A stretch of 47,126 nt of DNA from GCA-2708415 sp964351905 (lineage in GTDB: Bacteria > Pseudomonadota > Alphaproteobacteria > Micavibrionales > Micavibrionaceae), in NCBI GenBank assembly GCA_964351905.1, contig CAYGPG010000015.1, forward strand, positions 1 to 47,126. Direction: 5' to 3'. Numbering within the stretch: position 1 is the stretch's first letter; the number at the start of each line of letters is the position of its first letter. This document shows positions 15,324 through 23,044 of the stretch, one piece after another. The position numbers and the translations under genes were made by a program. The notes under the pieces are model-generated. The model was not told the origin of the DNA. It was given only the letters and a program-made list of their open reading frames with translations, and searched no databases.

Positions 15324-16256
15324 ATGAAAATTATTGCCGGTAACTCTAACCGACCTCTCGCTGAAGCGATTTCAGCGTATCTTCAAACGCCTTTAACAAA
15401 AGCCAGTATTCGCCGTTTTTCCGATATGGAAGTATTCGTTGAAATCATGGAAAATGTCCGTGGGGAAGATTGTTTCGTCGTTCAATCCACGTCATATCCC
15501 GCCAATGACAATTTGATGGAGCTTTTGATTACGATTGATGCGCTTAAGCGTGGCTCTGCAAGGCGTATCACGGCGGTGTTGCCGTATTACGGGTATGCAC
15601 GCCAAGATCGTAAAACAGGCGGTCGTACGCCGATTACAGCAAAATTAGTAGCAAATTTGATTACGTCTGCGGGGGCAGATCGCGTTTTGACGATGGATTT
15701 GCACGCGGGACAAATTCAGGGTTTCTTTGATATCCCAACCGATAACTTAATTGCGCGCCCAACATTGGTGCCGCATATGGAAGAAAAATTCGCCGGAAAA
15801 GACCTTGTGATGGTGTCGCCAGATGTAGGCGGCGTTGTGCGTGCGCGGGCGATTGCGAAGAATTTAAATGCCGAATTGGCGATTATTGATAAACGCCGTG
15901 AAAAAGCGGGCGTGTCCGAGGTCATGAACGTGATTGGGGAAGTCAAAGACAAAACCTGTATCTTGATTGATGATATCGCGGACAGCGCGGGGACGTTGTG
16001 TAACGCGGCAGGCGCATTGAAGGAGAAGGGAGCGGAAAGCGTTCATGCCTATGTGGTGCATGGGGTTCTGTCTGGTGGCGCGGTGGCGCGTGTGGCGGCA
16101 TCACCGATGGAAAGCCTTGTGATTACGGATTCTATCGCGGCGACAGAGGCCGTTCGTGTGTCAGATTATATTGAACAGATTAGTGTTGCGCCGTTAATAG
16201 GTGAAGCGATTTTAAGAATTGCGGAAGAACGTTCGATTTCGGCTTTGTTTAAATAA
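15324..16256 (+). CDS. prs: Ribose-phosphate pyrophosphokinase
   Basis: Makes PRPP from ribose-5-phosphate and ATP for purine, pyrimidine, His and Trp synthesis. It has 310 residues, as usual. The ATP and ribose-5-phosphate-binding blocks are YYGYARQDRKTGGRTPITAK (about 91-110) and TMDLHAGQIQGFFDIPTDNL (about 122-141). The PRPP-binding loop is ILIDDIADSAGTLCNAA (about 213-229), where most members read DDIVDTGGT. It has a 136-base upstream region with its own potential leader structure. A repeat and then rplY follow. prs-rplY-pth-ychF is a conserved proteobacterial cluster. Confidence 0.96.
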   Translation: MKIIAGNSNRPLAEAISAYLQTPLTKASIRRFSDMEVFVEIMENVRGEDCFVVQSTSYPANDNLMELLITIDALKRGSARRITAVLPYYGYARQDRKTGGRTPITAKLVANLITSAGADRVLTMDLHAGQIQGFFDIPTDNLIARPTLVPHMEEKFAGKDLVMVSPDVGGVVRARAIAKNLNAELAIIDKRREKAGVSEVMNVIGEVKDKTCILIDDIADSAGTLCNAAGALKEKGAESVHAYVVHGVLSGGAVARVAASPMESLVITDSIAATEAVRVSDYIEQISVAPLIGEAILRIAEERSISALFK

Positions 16257-16268
16257 AATCAATAGCTT

Positions 16269-16347
16269 GTCATCCTGAACAGCGTGAAGGATCTGGTGAG
16301 TGTTGGAGCAAAAGACAACCAGATTCTTCGCATTCGCTCAGAATGAC
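16269..16347. repeat. Palindromic repeat family D, copy 2
   Basis: gtcatcctgaacagcgtgaaggatct at the left and agattcttcgcattcgctcagaatgac at the right form an imperfect palindrome like 13948-14018. It sits at the 3' end of prs. Confidence 0.75.
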
Positions 16348-16368
16348 AATTTGGTTTTGAATTTTCCC

Positions 16369-16433
16369 TTGAAATCCTTTGCGAATTACGCTTTATAGGC
16401 ACCTGAAAAGGTGGACACCCCTGGAGGACACCT
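16369..16433 (+). promoter_or_regulatory. Candidate rplY promoter and structured leader
   Basis: TTGAAA (16369-16374) with TTTATA or TTATAG about 17-18 bases downstream is a modest promoter. The leader then holds cacct-gaaa-aggtg (16400-16413), a GAAA-tetraloop hairpin. Its right arm could instead pair with a second cacct at 16429-16433. A direct repeat ggacacc occurs at 16413-16419 and 16426-16432. The gene starts at 16493. Autoregulation by the ribosomal protein is a guess by analogy with other r-protein leaders. Confidence 0.35.
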
Positions 16434-16492
16434 CAATTTAAACTAAAAGTCTGCTCGCTTGCGGGTTTGACGAACTAAAAGAAAGTAAGACC

Positions 16493-17185
16493 ATGGCAAC
16501 AAAACGTTATGAAATGTCTGCGACGAAAAAGGACCGCGCCGGTAAGGGGGCCGCGAGAGCTATTCGCCGTGAAAATATGACACCAGCCGTTATTTACGGT
16601 GATAAAAAAGCCCCTGTGACAATTGCAATTCCAACAAAAGAAGCGAACCTTGAATATAACAAGGCGCATATGTTCACTTCTATTTGTGACATGAATGTTG
16701 AAGGCGAAAAAATGGAAGTTTTGGCACGTGATGTGCAACTTCACCCCGTAAGTGACAACGTGATGCACGTTGATTTCTTGCGCGTGACAGACAAGACAAC
16801 GGTTACTGTTGCAGTGGCCGTTCACTACATCAACCAAGAAGATGCAGCATATGCGGATGAAAAAGGTGTTTTGAACGTCAACCGTTATGATGTTGATATT
16901 GTTTGTAAGGCCAGAAATATCCCTGATGAAATCACTGTTGATGTTAAAGATTTCAAAATTGGTGATTCAGTTAAGATTTCAAATGCTGATATGCCTGAAG
17001 GCGCGAAGCCTGCGATTAGTGATCGTGACTTTACCTTGGCAACGATTGGCGCACCACGCGTCATTATAGATGAAACGGAAGAAGCCGAAGGCGAAGAGGG
17101 AGCGGAAGCTTCTGCTGAAGACGGTGAAGGCGAAGGCGCAGCCAAAGAAGGCAGCGACGACGTTAAACCAGGAAACGCTGAATAA
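16493..17185 (+). CDS. rplY: 50S ribosomal protein L25 (general stress protein Ctc type)
   Basis: Binds 5S rRNA in the large subunit. It has 230 residues, the long TL5/Ctc form. The N-terminal L25 domain (1-95) starts with YEMSATKKDRAGKGAARAIRRENMTPAVIYG. The second beta domain (about 100-190) includes VLNVNRYDVDIVCKARNIPDEI. The last 40 residues are a Glu/Ala/Gly-rich acidic tail, common in alphaproteobacterial L25. A strong terminator follows, although pth is only 72 bases downstream. Confidence 0.95.
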   Translation: MATKRYEMSATKKDRAGKGAARAIRRENMTPAVIYGDKKAPVTIAIPTKEANLEYNKAHMFTSICDMNVEGEKMEVLARDVQLHPVSDNVMHVDFLRVTDKTTVTVAVAVHYINQEDAAYADEKGVLNVNRYDVDIVCKARNIPDEITVDVKDFKIGDSVKISNADMPEGAKPAISDRDFTLATIGAPRVIIDETEEAEGEEGAEASAEDGEGEGAAKEGSDDVKPGNAE

Positions 17186-17208
17186 GCTGTTTCTAATAAG
17201 AATTTTAA

Positions 17209-17240
17209 GAGAGGACGCTCTGGCAGTGTCCTCTTTTTTT
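17209..17240 (+). terminator. Rho-independent terminator after rplY
   Basis: Stem agaggac (17210-17216) pairs with gtcctct (17228-17234) around an 11-base loop and is followed by six more T residues. G-U and A-T pairs can extend the stem outwards. It separates rplY from pth transcription at least in part. Confidence 0.8.
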
Positions 17241-17257
17241 GTTTATAAAGAGTGCAA

Positions 17258-17866
17258 ATGTTTGGAATTTTTAAAAAGAAAAAGTTTGAAGCCATGTGGT
17301 TGATTGTGGGGTTGGGAAATCCGGGAGATAAATATAAAGGCAACCGTCATAATGTTGGATTTATGACTGTGGATCAAATTGCTGACGATCATATGTTTCC
17401 AAATTTTAAATCCAAGTTTCAAGGGGAAATTACTGAGGGGCGTCTTGCGGGCGAGAAGGTGGCCTTGTTAAAGCCGATGACTTTTATGAATGAATCGGGG
17501 CGTTCGGTACGTAAGGCCGCAGATTTTTATAAAATACCGCCAGAGCGTATTATTGTTTTTTATGATGAGCTTGATATCGCGCCGGGTAAGATTAAAATCA
17601 AACAAGGCGGCGGATCAGGCGGGCATAACGGCATTAAATCTATGGACGCGCATTTGGGCAGTAAAGATTATTGGCGCGTGCGCTTAGGGATTGGTCACCC
17701 AGGTGATAAAAACCGCGTCAGTGGCTATGTGCTCAGTGATTTTAGCAAGGCAGAGCAAGAATGGTTGCCAGATTTTATTGATGCGCTATCCAAAAATGTT
17801 AATTATTTGGTTGAAGGCAACCATTTAGATTTTATGACGCGTGTGCGTGAGGGGTTTAAAATTTAG
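17258..17866 (+). CDS. pth: Peptidyl-tRNA hydrolase
   Basis: Releases tRNA from prematurely dropped peptidyl-tRNA. It has 202 residues from the ATG at 17258. The family core begins at WLIVGLGNPGDKYKGNRHNVGF (about residue 14), with the catalytic His in NRHNVG. KPMTFMNESGRSV, YDELDIAPG and GGGSGGHNGIKSM follow as expected. The chosen start gives a basic 12-residue extension (MFGIFKKKKFEA); the ATG at 17294 is the alternative and would begin the protein at the conserved core. A GTG at 17252 is a third possibility. It lies ten bases upstream of the small acidic gene. Confidence 0.94.
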   Translation: MFGIFKKKKFEAMWLIVGLGNPGDKYKGNRHNVGFMTVDQIADDHMFPNFKSKFQGEITEGRLAGEKVALLKPMTFMNESGRSVRKAADFYKIPPERIIVFYDELDIAPGKIKIKQGGGSGGHNGIKSMDAHLGSKDYWRVRLGIGHPGDKNRVSGYVLSDFSKAEQEWLPDFIDALSKNVNYLVEGNHLDFMTRVREGFKI

Positions 17867-17876
17867 GGGATATTTT

Positions 17877-18131
17877 ATGGTTTTTAAAAATGAAATGATA
17901 AAAAAAGAAACCATTTTTACGCTTGTAGGGGCTAAATTTCAAAATGGTGTAGAAATGGCAGATGCATGGCTTGAGAAGTGGGAAGGCCATTACAAAATTA
18001 TTAGGGATGAATCTGGAGATGAAGATTCTGTTCACGATATCGATATTATTTGTACAGAAGAATCTCATAATAATATGAGTAAAGACATTCAGTGTATTTC
18101 AGATTGGTCTGAAGATAAAATAGAGGAATAA
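17877..18131 (+). CDS. Small acidic protein of unknown function, 84 aa
   Basis: A good Shine-Dalgarno AGGGGA lies about seven bases before the ATG at 17877, which is chosen over an upstream ATG inside pth. The protein has a basic start (MVFKNEMIKKE). It then has a strongly acidic C-terminal half with EKWEGHYKIIRDESGDEDSV and ends SDWSEDKIEE. No signal peptide or membrane segment is seen. It is embedded between pth and ychF, which are usually adjacent, with three bases to ychF, so it is co-transcribed. No family is recognised. Confidence 0.72.
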   Translation: MVFKNEMIKKETIFTLVGAKFQNGVEMADAWLEKWEGHYKIIRDESGDEDSVHDIDIICTEESHNNMSKDIQCISDWSEDKIEE

Positions 18132-18134
18132 AAA

Positions 18135-19238
18135 ATGGGTTTTAATTGTGGGATTGTGGGTTTACCAAATGTGGGTAAATCAACGTTATTTAATGCGTTG
18201 ACCGCAACGGCGGCGGCGCAGGCGGCGAATTTTCCGTTTTGTACGATTGAGCCGAATGTGGGCAAGGTCGGTGTGCCAGATGCCCGTTTGGATCAAATTG
18301 CGAAAATTGGAAAATCAGCGAAGATTGTGCCAACACAATTGGAATTTGTGGATATTGCAGGGCTTGTGAAGGGCGCAAGCACGGGCGAGGGGCTGGGTAA
18401 TAAATTCCTGACCAATATCCGTGAAACAGATGCGATTATTCATGTCTTACGTTGTTTTGAAGATGATGATATTACGCATGTTGATGGCTCCGTTGACCCT
18501 ATCCGCGATGCAGAAACGATTGAGACGGAATTATTGCTGGCGGATTTAGAATCCATTGAAAAGCAAATTGGCAATATCGAGCGTAAGGCCAAAGGTGGCG
18601 ATAAAGAACTCGTCGGTCAAAAGGAATTCATGAAACGCATTAAAGCCGCATTGGACGCAGGTAATCCTGCTCGTACCGTAGAGGCCGACAATGAAGATGA
18701 AGTGCGTTGGGCGAAACATATGGGGATGCTAACGGCGAAGAAAATTCTTTATGTTTGTAATGTCAGCGAAGATGATGCGGCAGAAGGCAATGAATGGAGC
18801 GCGAAGGTTGATGCGATGGCCAAAGCGCAAGGCACAGAGAGCGTTGTAATTTGTGCGTCAATTGAATCCGAAATTGCACAACTGGACAGTGCAGAAGAAC
18901 GCGCCGAATTTTTGGAGACTCTTGGGCTAGAACAAGCAGGATTAGACCGTATTATTACGGCAGGCTATAAAATGCTGGGGCTTCATACATATTTTACCTG
19001 CGGGCCAAAAGAGGCGCGGGCTTGGACGATACGTGTTGGCGCAAAGGGGCCTGAAGCCGCCGGCGAAATTCATAGCGATTTTGAAAAAGGATTTATCAAA
19101 GCCGAAGTCATTGCCTTTGACGATTACATCGCCGCCGGCGGCGAACAAGGCGCCAAAGACACCGGCAAAATGCGCCAAGAAGGCAAAGACTACATCGTGG
19201 CAGACGGCGATATTATCTTGTTTAGGTTTAATGTTTAG
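18135..19238 (+). CDS. ychF: Ribosome-associated ATPase YchF (Obg/OLA1 family)
   Basis: P-loop ATPase linked to oxidative-stress responses and translation. It has 367 residues. The Walker A is GLPNVGKSTLFNAL (residues 8-21). The switch region is DIAGLVKGASTGEGLGNKFL (about 73-92), and NVSED stands in place of the GTPase NKxD motif. The C-terminal TGS domain (about residue 280 on) includes FTCGPKEARAWTIRVGAKGPEAAGEIHSDFEKGFI, followed by YIVADGDIILFRFNV. It lies directly downstream of the 84-aa gene and converges on the unknown 655-aa gene with a three-base gap. Confidence 0.97.
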   Translation: MGFNCGIVGLPNVGKSTLFNALTATAAAQAANFPFCTIEPNVGKVGVPDARLDQIAKIGKSAKIVPTQLEFVDIAGLVKGASTGEGLGNKFLTNIRETDAIIHVLRCFEDDDITHVDGSVDPIRDAETIETELLLADLESIEKQIGNIERKAKGGDKELVGQKEFMKRIKAALDAGNPARTVEADNEDEVRWAKHMGMLTAKKILYVCNVSEDDAAEGNEWSAKVDAMAKAQGTESVVICASIESEIAQLDSAEERAEFLETLGLEQAGLDRIITAGYKMLGLHTYFTCGPKEARAWTIRVGAKGPEAAGEIHSDFEKGFIKAEVIAFDDYIAAGGEQGAKDTGKMRQEGKDYIVADGDIILFRFNV

Positions 19239-19241
19239 AGC

Positions 19242-21209
19242 TTAAAGTCTAATTTCTGGACCAGCAACTTTTTTCTTTTCTGGAAGAGGACCGCCGCCTG
19301 CAACTTTTTCTACGGGTGGTGTTGTGGTTGTATTTGAGACACCGAAGGAGCCAGATAAGCTGATATCCTCAACACTGGCTGAGTGCGTTTTATCGACGCT
19401 TGGTGCTTGTTGATAATGGCTTCCCATCCTGTCCATAATATAAGCATTCATAAGGTCTGGACTTTTTTCTAGTACTCTCCATGGTTCGTAATTAGACAAA
19501 TAGCTATAATTTTGCATGTAATCAGCAATTTCTGGGTGGCGCGAGGTTAGCTGAGATATATCACTTTCACTCTGGAAAAGTCTTTTGGCTATGGCAATTC
19601 TATCGTCAGGATCTATAATCGATAAAGCGGAATTAAACCCTTCTGGTGTTCTAAGAACATTGATGAGTTCTTCTTTATATCTATCATTAGCATCAACGAA
19701 GTTACGCCAGTTTTCTTTTCTAGATTCGATAGCTTGTTCACGCACAGCAATATTTCTAATCATTTGAGGTTTAGGGTGTGAAGCCATTTCATTTCTTGTT
19801 GCTTGATCAAGATCAATCTTAGCTTGAATAAGTCTGTCAACTTCTGGCGATTTACCTTGTAAGCTTGAAGGAAGAGCATTTGCTATCTCGGATACAATCC
19901 CTCTTTCTATTGTATCTGGTGTAATCAGACTCATTGAAAGACCTTCTGCTACTTCTTGAGGAAAATGAGCTCCGTGCTTAGTTAAAAATGACTTTAAGTC
20001 ACGATTCGCTGCTAAATCTGCAGCTGCAGTTGTAATGATGGATATGCCTGATTGATCAATTGCGCTAGAGAGCGCATCTGTTGTTAAGAGAGCTTGGTTC
20101 ACAGTGCTAAATTTTAAATAAGCATCAAGAGCCGTTTTAGGCATTAGTTCAGGATTCTCGGCATGTAGTGCCCTAGCATAATCACGTTTATATCCCGCAA
20201 CTACTGCAGTTGCCGCAACGGCCGCTGTTCCCAAAGTTGCACCACCAATTAAAGGTAGGTTTGCCCCAAAACGGGCTTTAGCCGCGTGGCTGTAATTCCT
20301 TATTTTTTCTAAAATAGTTGCCGATGATTCTGCTTTACGAACATCAGTTGCCGCATCAACAGTTCCTTCAATAACTTTTCCTGTTTGAGAACTGCCAACC
20401 GCAGCCGCGATAGCTGATTTGATCGGTAAAGTGTCTGCTTCGCTAGCGGCTGATAAAGCAGGCGCAGGTTTAGCACGAACATGAGGTTCTTCTGTTGTTA
20501 CTATAATTGGCTTTGTTGTATCTGCAGCGGTCGCTAAAGGTTGCTTTGGCGCGTTAGTGTTAACAACGACCTTTGGTAGAGGTCTTTCTGTAAGAGGCAC
20601 TTCATCTGCGGCAAGCGCTGCTGCAATCGTTTGATTTGTAGTTTTTGTGGGAGTTGTTTCTCCTGTTGTGTTAATACTATTCGTTTCTATGTCATCTGCT
20701 GCAATAGGGGATGTTAAGGCGTCGGGTGCCGTTGACGTTACTAATGGAGCCAAACCTGAGGTAGAAATTTTACCAAAACTGTTTGTAAAAGAGCTTACTC
20801 TCGCTTTTAAGTTGTCTGCCACATCTCCAAACTTTGTTCTTAAAGTATTTAACCCTGCTTTGACGCCAAGAATATCCTCCATGCCTAATGCAGAACTTTT
20901 ATCAGGAGCCTGGATTGGAGAGGATTCCTTGTTAAACAATTGATAAAGAGCGTATCCACCAAAGCCGGCTATAGCAAGAACAGCAGCACCTTTGATCATT
21001 GATTTGAGTTTATCGGTATTAAGTGTTGCTATGGCAACCGCCCCAACTGCAACACCTGTCATGAGCTTGTGAATAGGGTTTAAATCTTTAAACCAATCAA
21101 CTGCTAGATAACCTGCTCCACCGATCGCTCCAAAACGACCAGTAGTTCTGGCGGCACCTCCTAAAAGGTTGCCTCCGATCTGTCTACCTAATGTTGTTGT
21201 TGCGCTCAC
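19242..21209 (-). CDS. Unknown 655-aa membrane-associated protein
   Basis: I do not recognise a family. GTG start with AGGAGA four to five bases upstream. The first 46 residues are Gly/Ala-rich and small. Two hydrophobic segments follow (about 47-63 and 73-92). A long Thr/Pro/Ala-rich linker (about 100-290) contains degenerate PxPK and TTEEP stretches. A third hydrophobic segment lies at about 318-340, followed by a helical domain of roughly 270 residues (YLKFSTVNQALLTTDALSSAIDQSG, DPDDRIAIAKRLFQSESDISQL). The C-terminal tail is disordered and ends PLPEKKKVAGPEIRL. No signal peptide is seen. It has its own strong promoter and no operon partner. The architecture could be a membrane-anchored scaffold or an exported effector; neither is shown. 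Confidence 0.75.
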   Translation of the reverse strand: MSATTTLGRQIGGNLLGGAARTTGRFGAIGGAGYLAVDWFKDLNPIHKLMTGVAVGAVAIATLNTDKLKSMIKGAAVLAIAGFGGYALYQLFNKESSPIQAPDKSSALGMEDILGVKAGLNTLRTKFGDVADNLKARVSSFTNSFGKISTSGLAPLVTSTAPDALTSPIAADDIETNSINTTGETTPTKTTNQTIAAALAADEVPLTERPLPKVVVNTNAPKQPLATAADTTKPIIVTTEEPHVRAKPAPALSAASEADTLPIKSAIAAAVGSSQTGKVIEGTVDAATDVRKAESSATILEKIRNYSHAAKARFGANLPLIGGATLGTAAVAATAVVAGYKRDYARALHAENPELMPKTALDAYLKFSTVNQALLTTDALSSAIDQSGISIITTAAADLAANRDLKSFLTKHGAHFPQEVAEGLSMSLITPDTIERGIVSEIANALPSSLQGKSPEVDRLIQAKIDLDQATRNEMASHPKPQMIRNIAVREQAIESRKENWRNFVDANDRYKEELINVLRTPEGFNSALSIIDPDDRIAIAKRLFQSESDISQLTSRHPEIADYMQNYSYLSNYEPWRVLEKSPDLMNAYIMDRMGSHYQQAPSVDKTHSASVEDISLSGSFGVSNTTTTPPVEKVAGGGPLPEKKKVAGPEIRL

Positions 21210-21231
21210 TAGTTCTCCTTAACTTTCCTAC

Positions 21232-21261
21232 ATTATATGGGGAAATGGTTAAGAAAGTCTA
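21232..21261 (-). promoter_or_regulatory. Promoter of the 655-aa gene
   Basis: On the minus strand, TATAAT (21237-21232) lies 18 bases downstream of TAGACT (21261-21256, 4 of 6 to TTGACA). The predicted start near 21225 leaves a 15-base leader containing AGGAGA before the GTG at 21209. Confidence 0.55.
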
Positions 21262-21322
21262 AAGAAGGTGTTTTTTCTTTTTTATATCAGTGAGTTAGGT
21301 GGTTTTAAAGTTTGTCTTAATT

Positions 21323-22198
21323 TTACGTTTTTTCGCGCACTAAAGATTCGTAGGCTTCTCTTAGTTGTCGCGTTATGGGGCCAACTGAAAACTCGGTTTT
21401 GTCGATTTTACCTATGGCGGTGATTTCGGCGGCCGTGCCTGTGACGAAAATTTCGTCTGCGGTTAACAATTCCTCGGGGGTGATTTGGCAGACGTCGACG
21501 GAAATTTTGTGTTCTTTGGCCAGCTTGATGACGGTTTGGCGCGTAAGACCGTTTAAGAAACAATCTGGATCAGGGGTTTTGATTTTGCCGTCTTTGATCA
21601 TAAAGATATTGGCGCCCGTACATTCAGCGACGAGGCCGCGGTAATCAAGCATGAGGGCATCGGTGTAGCCTTTTTCTTCGGCGGCGTGTTTGGACATGGT
21701 GTGGGTCGCATAAAGACCCGCGGCTTTACTGGCGGTGGTGGCGGTATCTGGCATAGGGGCGCGCCATTTTGAGGTCATCAGGCTAATACCTTTTTCGCGG
21801 GCTTCATCGCCGAAATAGCTTGGCCAATCCCAACAGGCAATCGCCACGTGGGTTTTGGTTTTTTGGGCGGAAATACCGAGTTCCTCACTGCCACGAAAGG
21901 CAACAGGGCGGATGTAGGCATTGGTGAGATTATTGGCTTTGAGGATAGCATATTTGGCTTCGTTTAATTCCTTCGCGCTGTAGGGCATGAGCATATCGAT
22001 AAGTTTGGCGGAGCGGATGAAGCGCTCAGAATGTTCTTGGCAGAGAAAGATATTGCCATCATACGCACGCTCACCTTCAAACACAGACGAAGCATAATGA
22101 AGGCCGTGCGTTAGAACGTGGACTTTTGCATCGCGCCACGGAATGATTTCGCCGTTATACCAAATAAGCCCGTCACGATCGCTAAAATTTTCTGCCAT
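21323..22198 (-). CDS. ilvE: Branched-chain amino acid aminotransferase
   Basis: PLP-dependent fold type IV transaminase for Val, Leu and Ile. It has 291 residues. The start GLIWYNGEIIPWRDAKVHVLTHGLHYASSVFEGERAY is the BCAT signature. The catalytic Lys lies in TASKAAGLYATHTMSKHAAE (about 157-175). DALMLDYRGLVAECTGANIFMIKDG and FVTGTAAEITAIGKID bind the cofactor phosphate. It is divergent from the OmpR-type regulator gene, with about 70 bases between them. Confidence 0.95.
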   Translation of the reverse strand: MAENFSDRDGLIWYNGEIIPWRDAKVHVLTHGLHYASSVFEGERAYDGNIFLCQEHSERFIRSAKLIDMLMPYSAKELNEAKYAILKANNLTNAYIRPVAFRGSEELGISAQKTKTHVAIACWDWPSYFGDEAREKGISLMTSKWRAPMPDTATTASKAAGLYATHTMSKHAAEEKGYTDALMLDYRGLVAECTGANIFMIKDGKIKTPDPDCFLNGLTRQTVIKLAKEHKISVDVCQITPEELLTADEIFVTGTAAEITAIGKIDKTEFSVGPITRQLREAYESLVREKT

Positions 22199-22267
22199 TT
22201 CTGCCTCAGTTTTTAAAAGAATAATAACTTAACTATATTTTGTGAATTTCAGCTTAAATGCAAGGAT

Positions 22268-23041
22268 ATGTTGAACAAAAGGAGGCAAACTGTTAGTCAT
22301 TTTAGGATGAAAGAGAACGCAACGCCAAAAGAATTTGCAACACTGCCCCATATTTTGGTGGTGGATGATGATGACCGTATTCGTAATTTGGTGGCGCGTT
22401 ATTTGAGAGAGCATGATTTTTTTGTGAGTACGGCGGAAAATGCGGCGCAGGCGAAAGAAATTCTGGCTATGGCGAAATATGATGCGCTGGTCGTGGATAT
22501 CATGATGCCGGGGCAAACGGGTATGGAATTTACACAAGATTTGCGTGACCTAGGTGTTTATGGACAGCATGATATTCCTGTTCTTCTTCTGACGGCGATG
22601 GGTGAGGTGGATGATAAAATCGAAGGATTAAGTGCTGGTGCAGATGATTATCTGACCAAGCCGTTTGACCCACGGGAATTGGTTTTAAGGTTACAGGCAA
22701 TTTTAAGGCGTCGTCCAAAGGTGCAAAAAACGGATCATAAATTAAGAATTGGAGATTGGGTTTTTGATCCAGAATATAACGAGCTTTTGGATGAGGAGAA
22801 TGATCGCAGTATTAAGTTGACCGATGGTGAAGCTACATTGTTAAAAGCATTGGGGCAAAAAGCAGGTGAGGTCATGAGCCGTGAGGCGTTATCAGAGGCG
22901 TGTAATTTAGATGCAGATAAACGCACGGTAGATGTGCAGGTGACGCGCCTACGCCGTAAGTTAGAAAAAGATAGTAATGACCCACGTTACCTTCAAACAG
23001 TACGCGGTAAAGGTTATGTTTTAAGGGCGGAGCGAGCTTAA
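22268..23041 (+). CDS. ompR: OmpR-family response regulator
   Basis: DNA-binding half of a two-component system. It has 257 residues as read from the ATG at 22268; the receiver domain starts at residue 28 (HILVVDDDDRIRNLVARYL). The phosphoacceptor is D77 (ALVVDIMMPGQTG), the conserved Thr is in LLLTAMG, and the Lys is in YLTKPFDPREL. The winged-helix domain (about 150-257) ends with RTVDVQVTRLRRKLEKDSNDPRYLQTVRGKGYVL. The ATG at 22307 is an alternative start, since neither has a well-spaced ribosome site. The kinase gene follows after three bases. OmpR is assigned because its partner is EnvZ-like. Confidence 0.9.
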   Translation: MLNKRRQTVSHFRMKENATPKEFATLPHILVVDDDDRIRNLVARYLREHDFFVSTAENAAQAKEILAMAKYDALVVDIMMPGQTGMEFTQDLRDLGVYGQHDIPVLLLTAMGEVDDKIEGLSAGADDYLTKPFDPRELVLRLQAILRRRPKVQKTDHKLRIGDWVFDPEYNELLDEENDRSIKLTDGEATLLKALGQKAGEVMSREALSEACNLDADKRTVDVQVTRLRRKLEKDSNDPRYLQTVRGKGYVLRAERA

Positions 23042-23044
23042 AAC

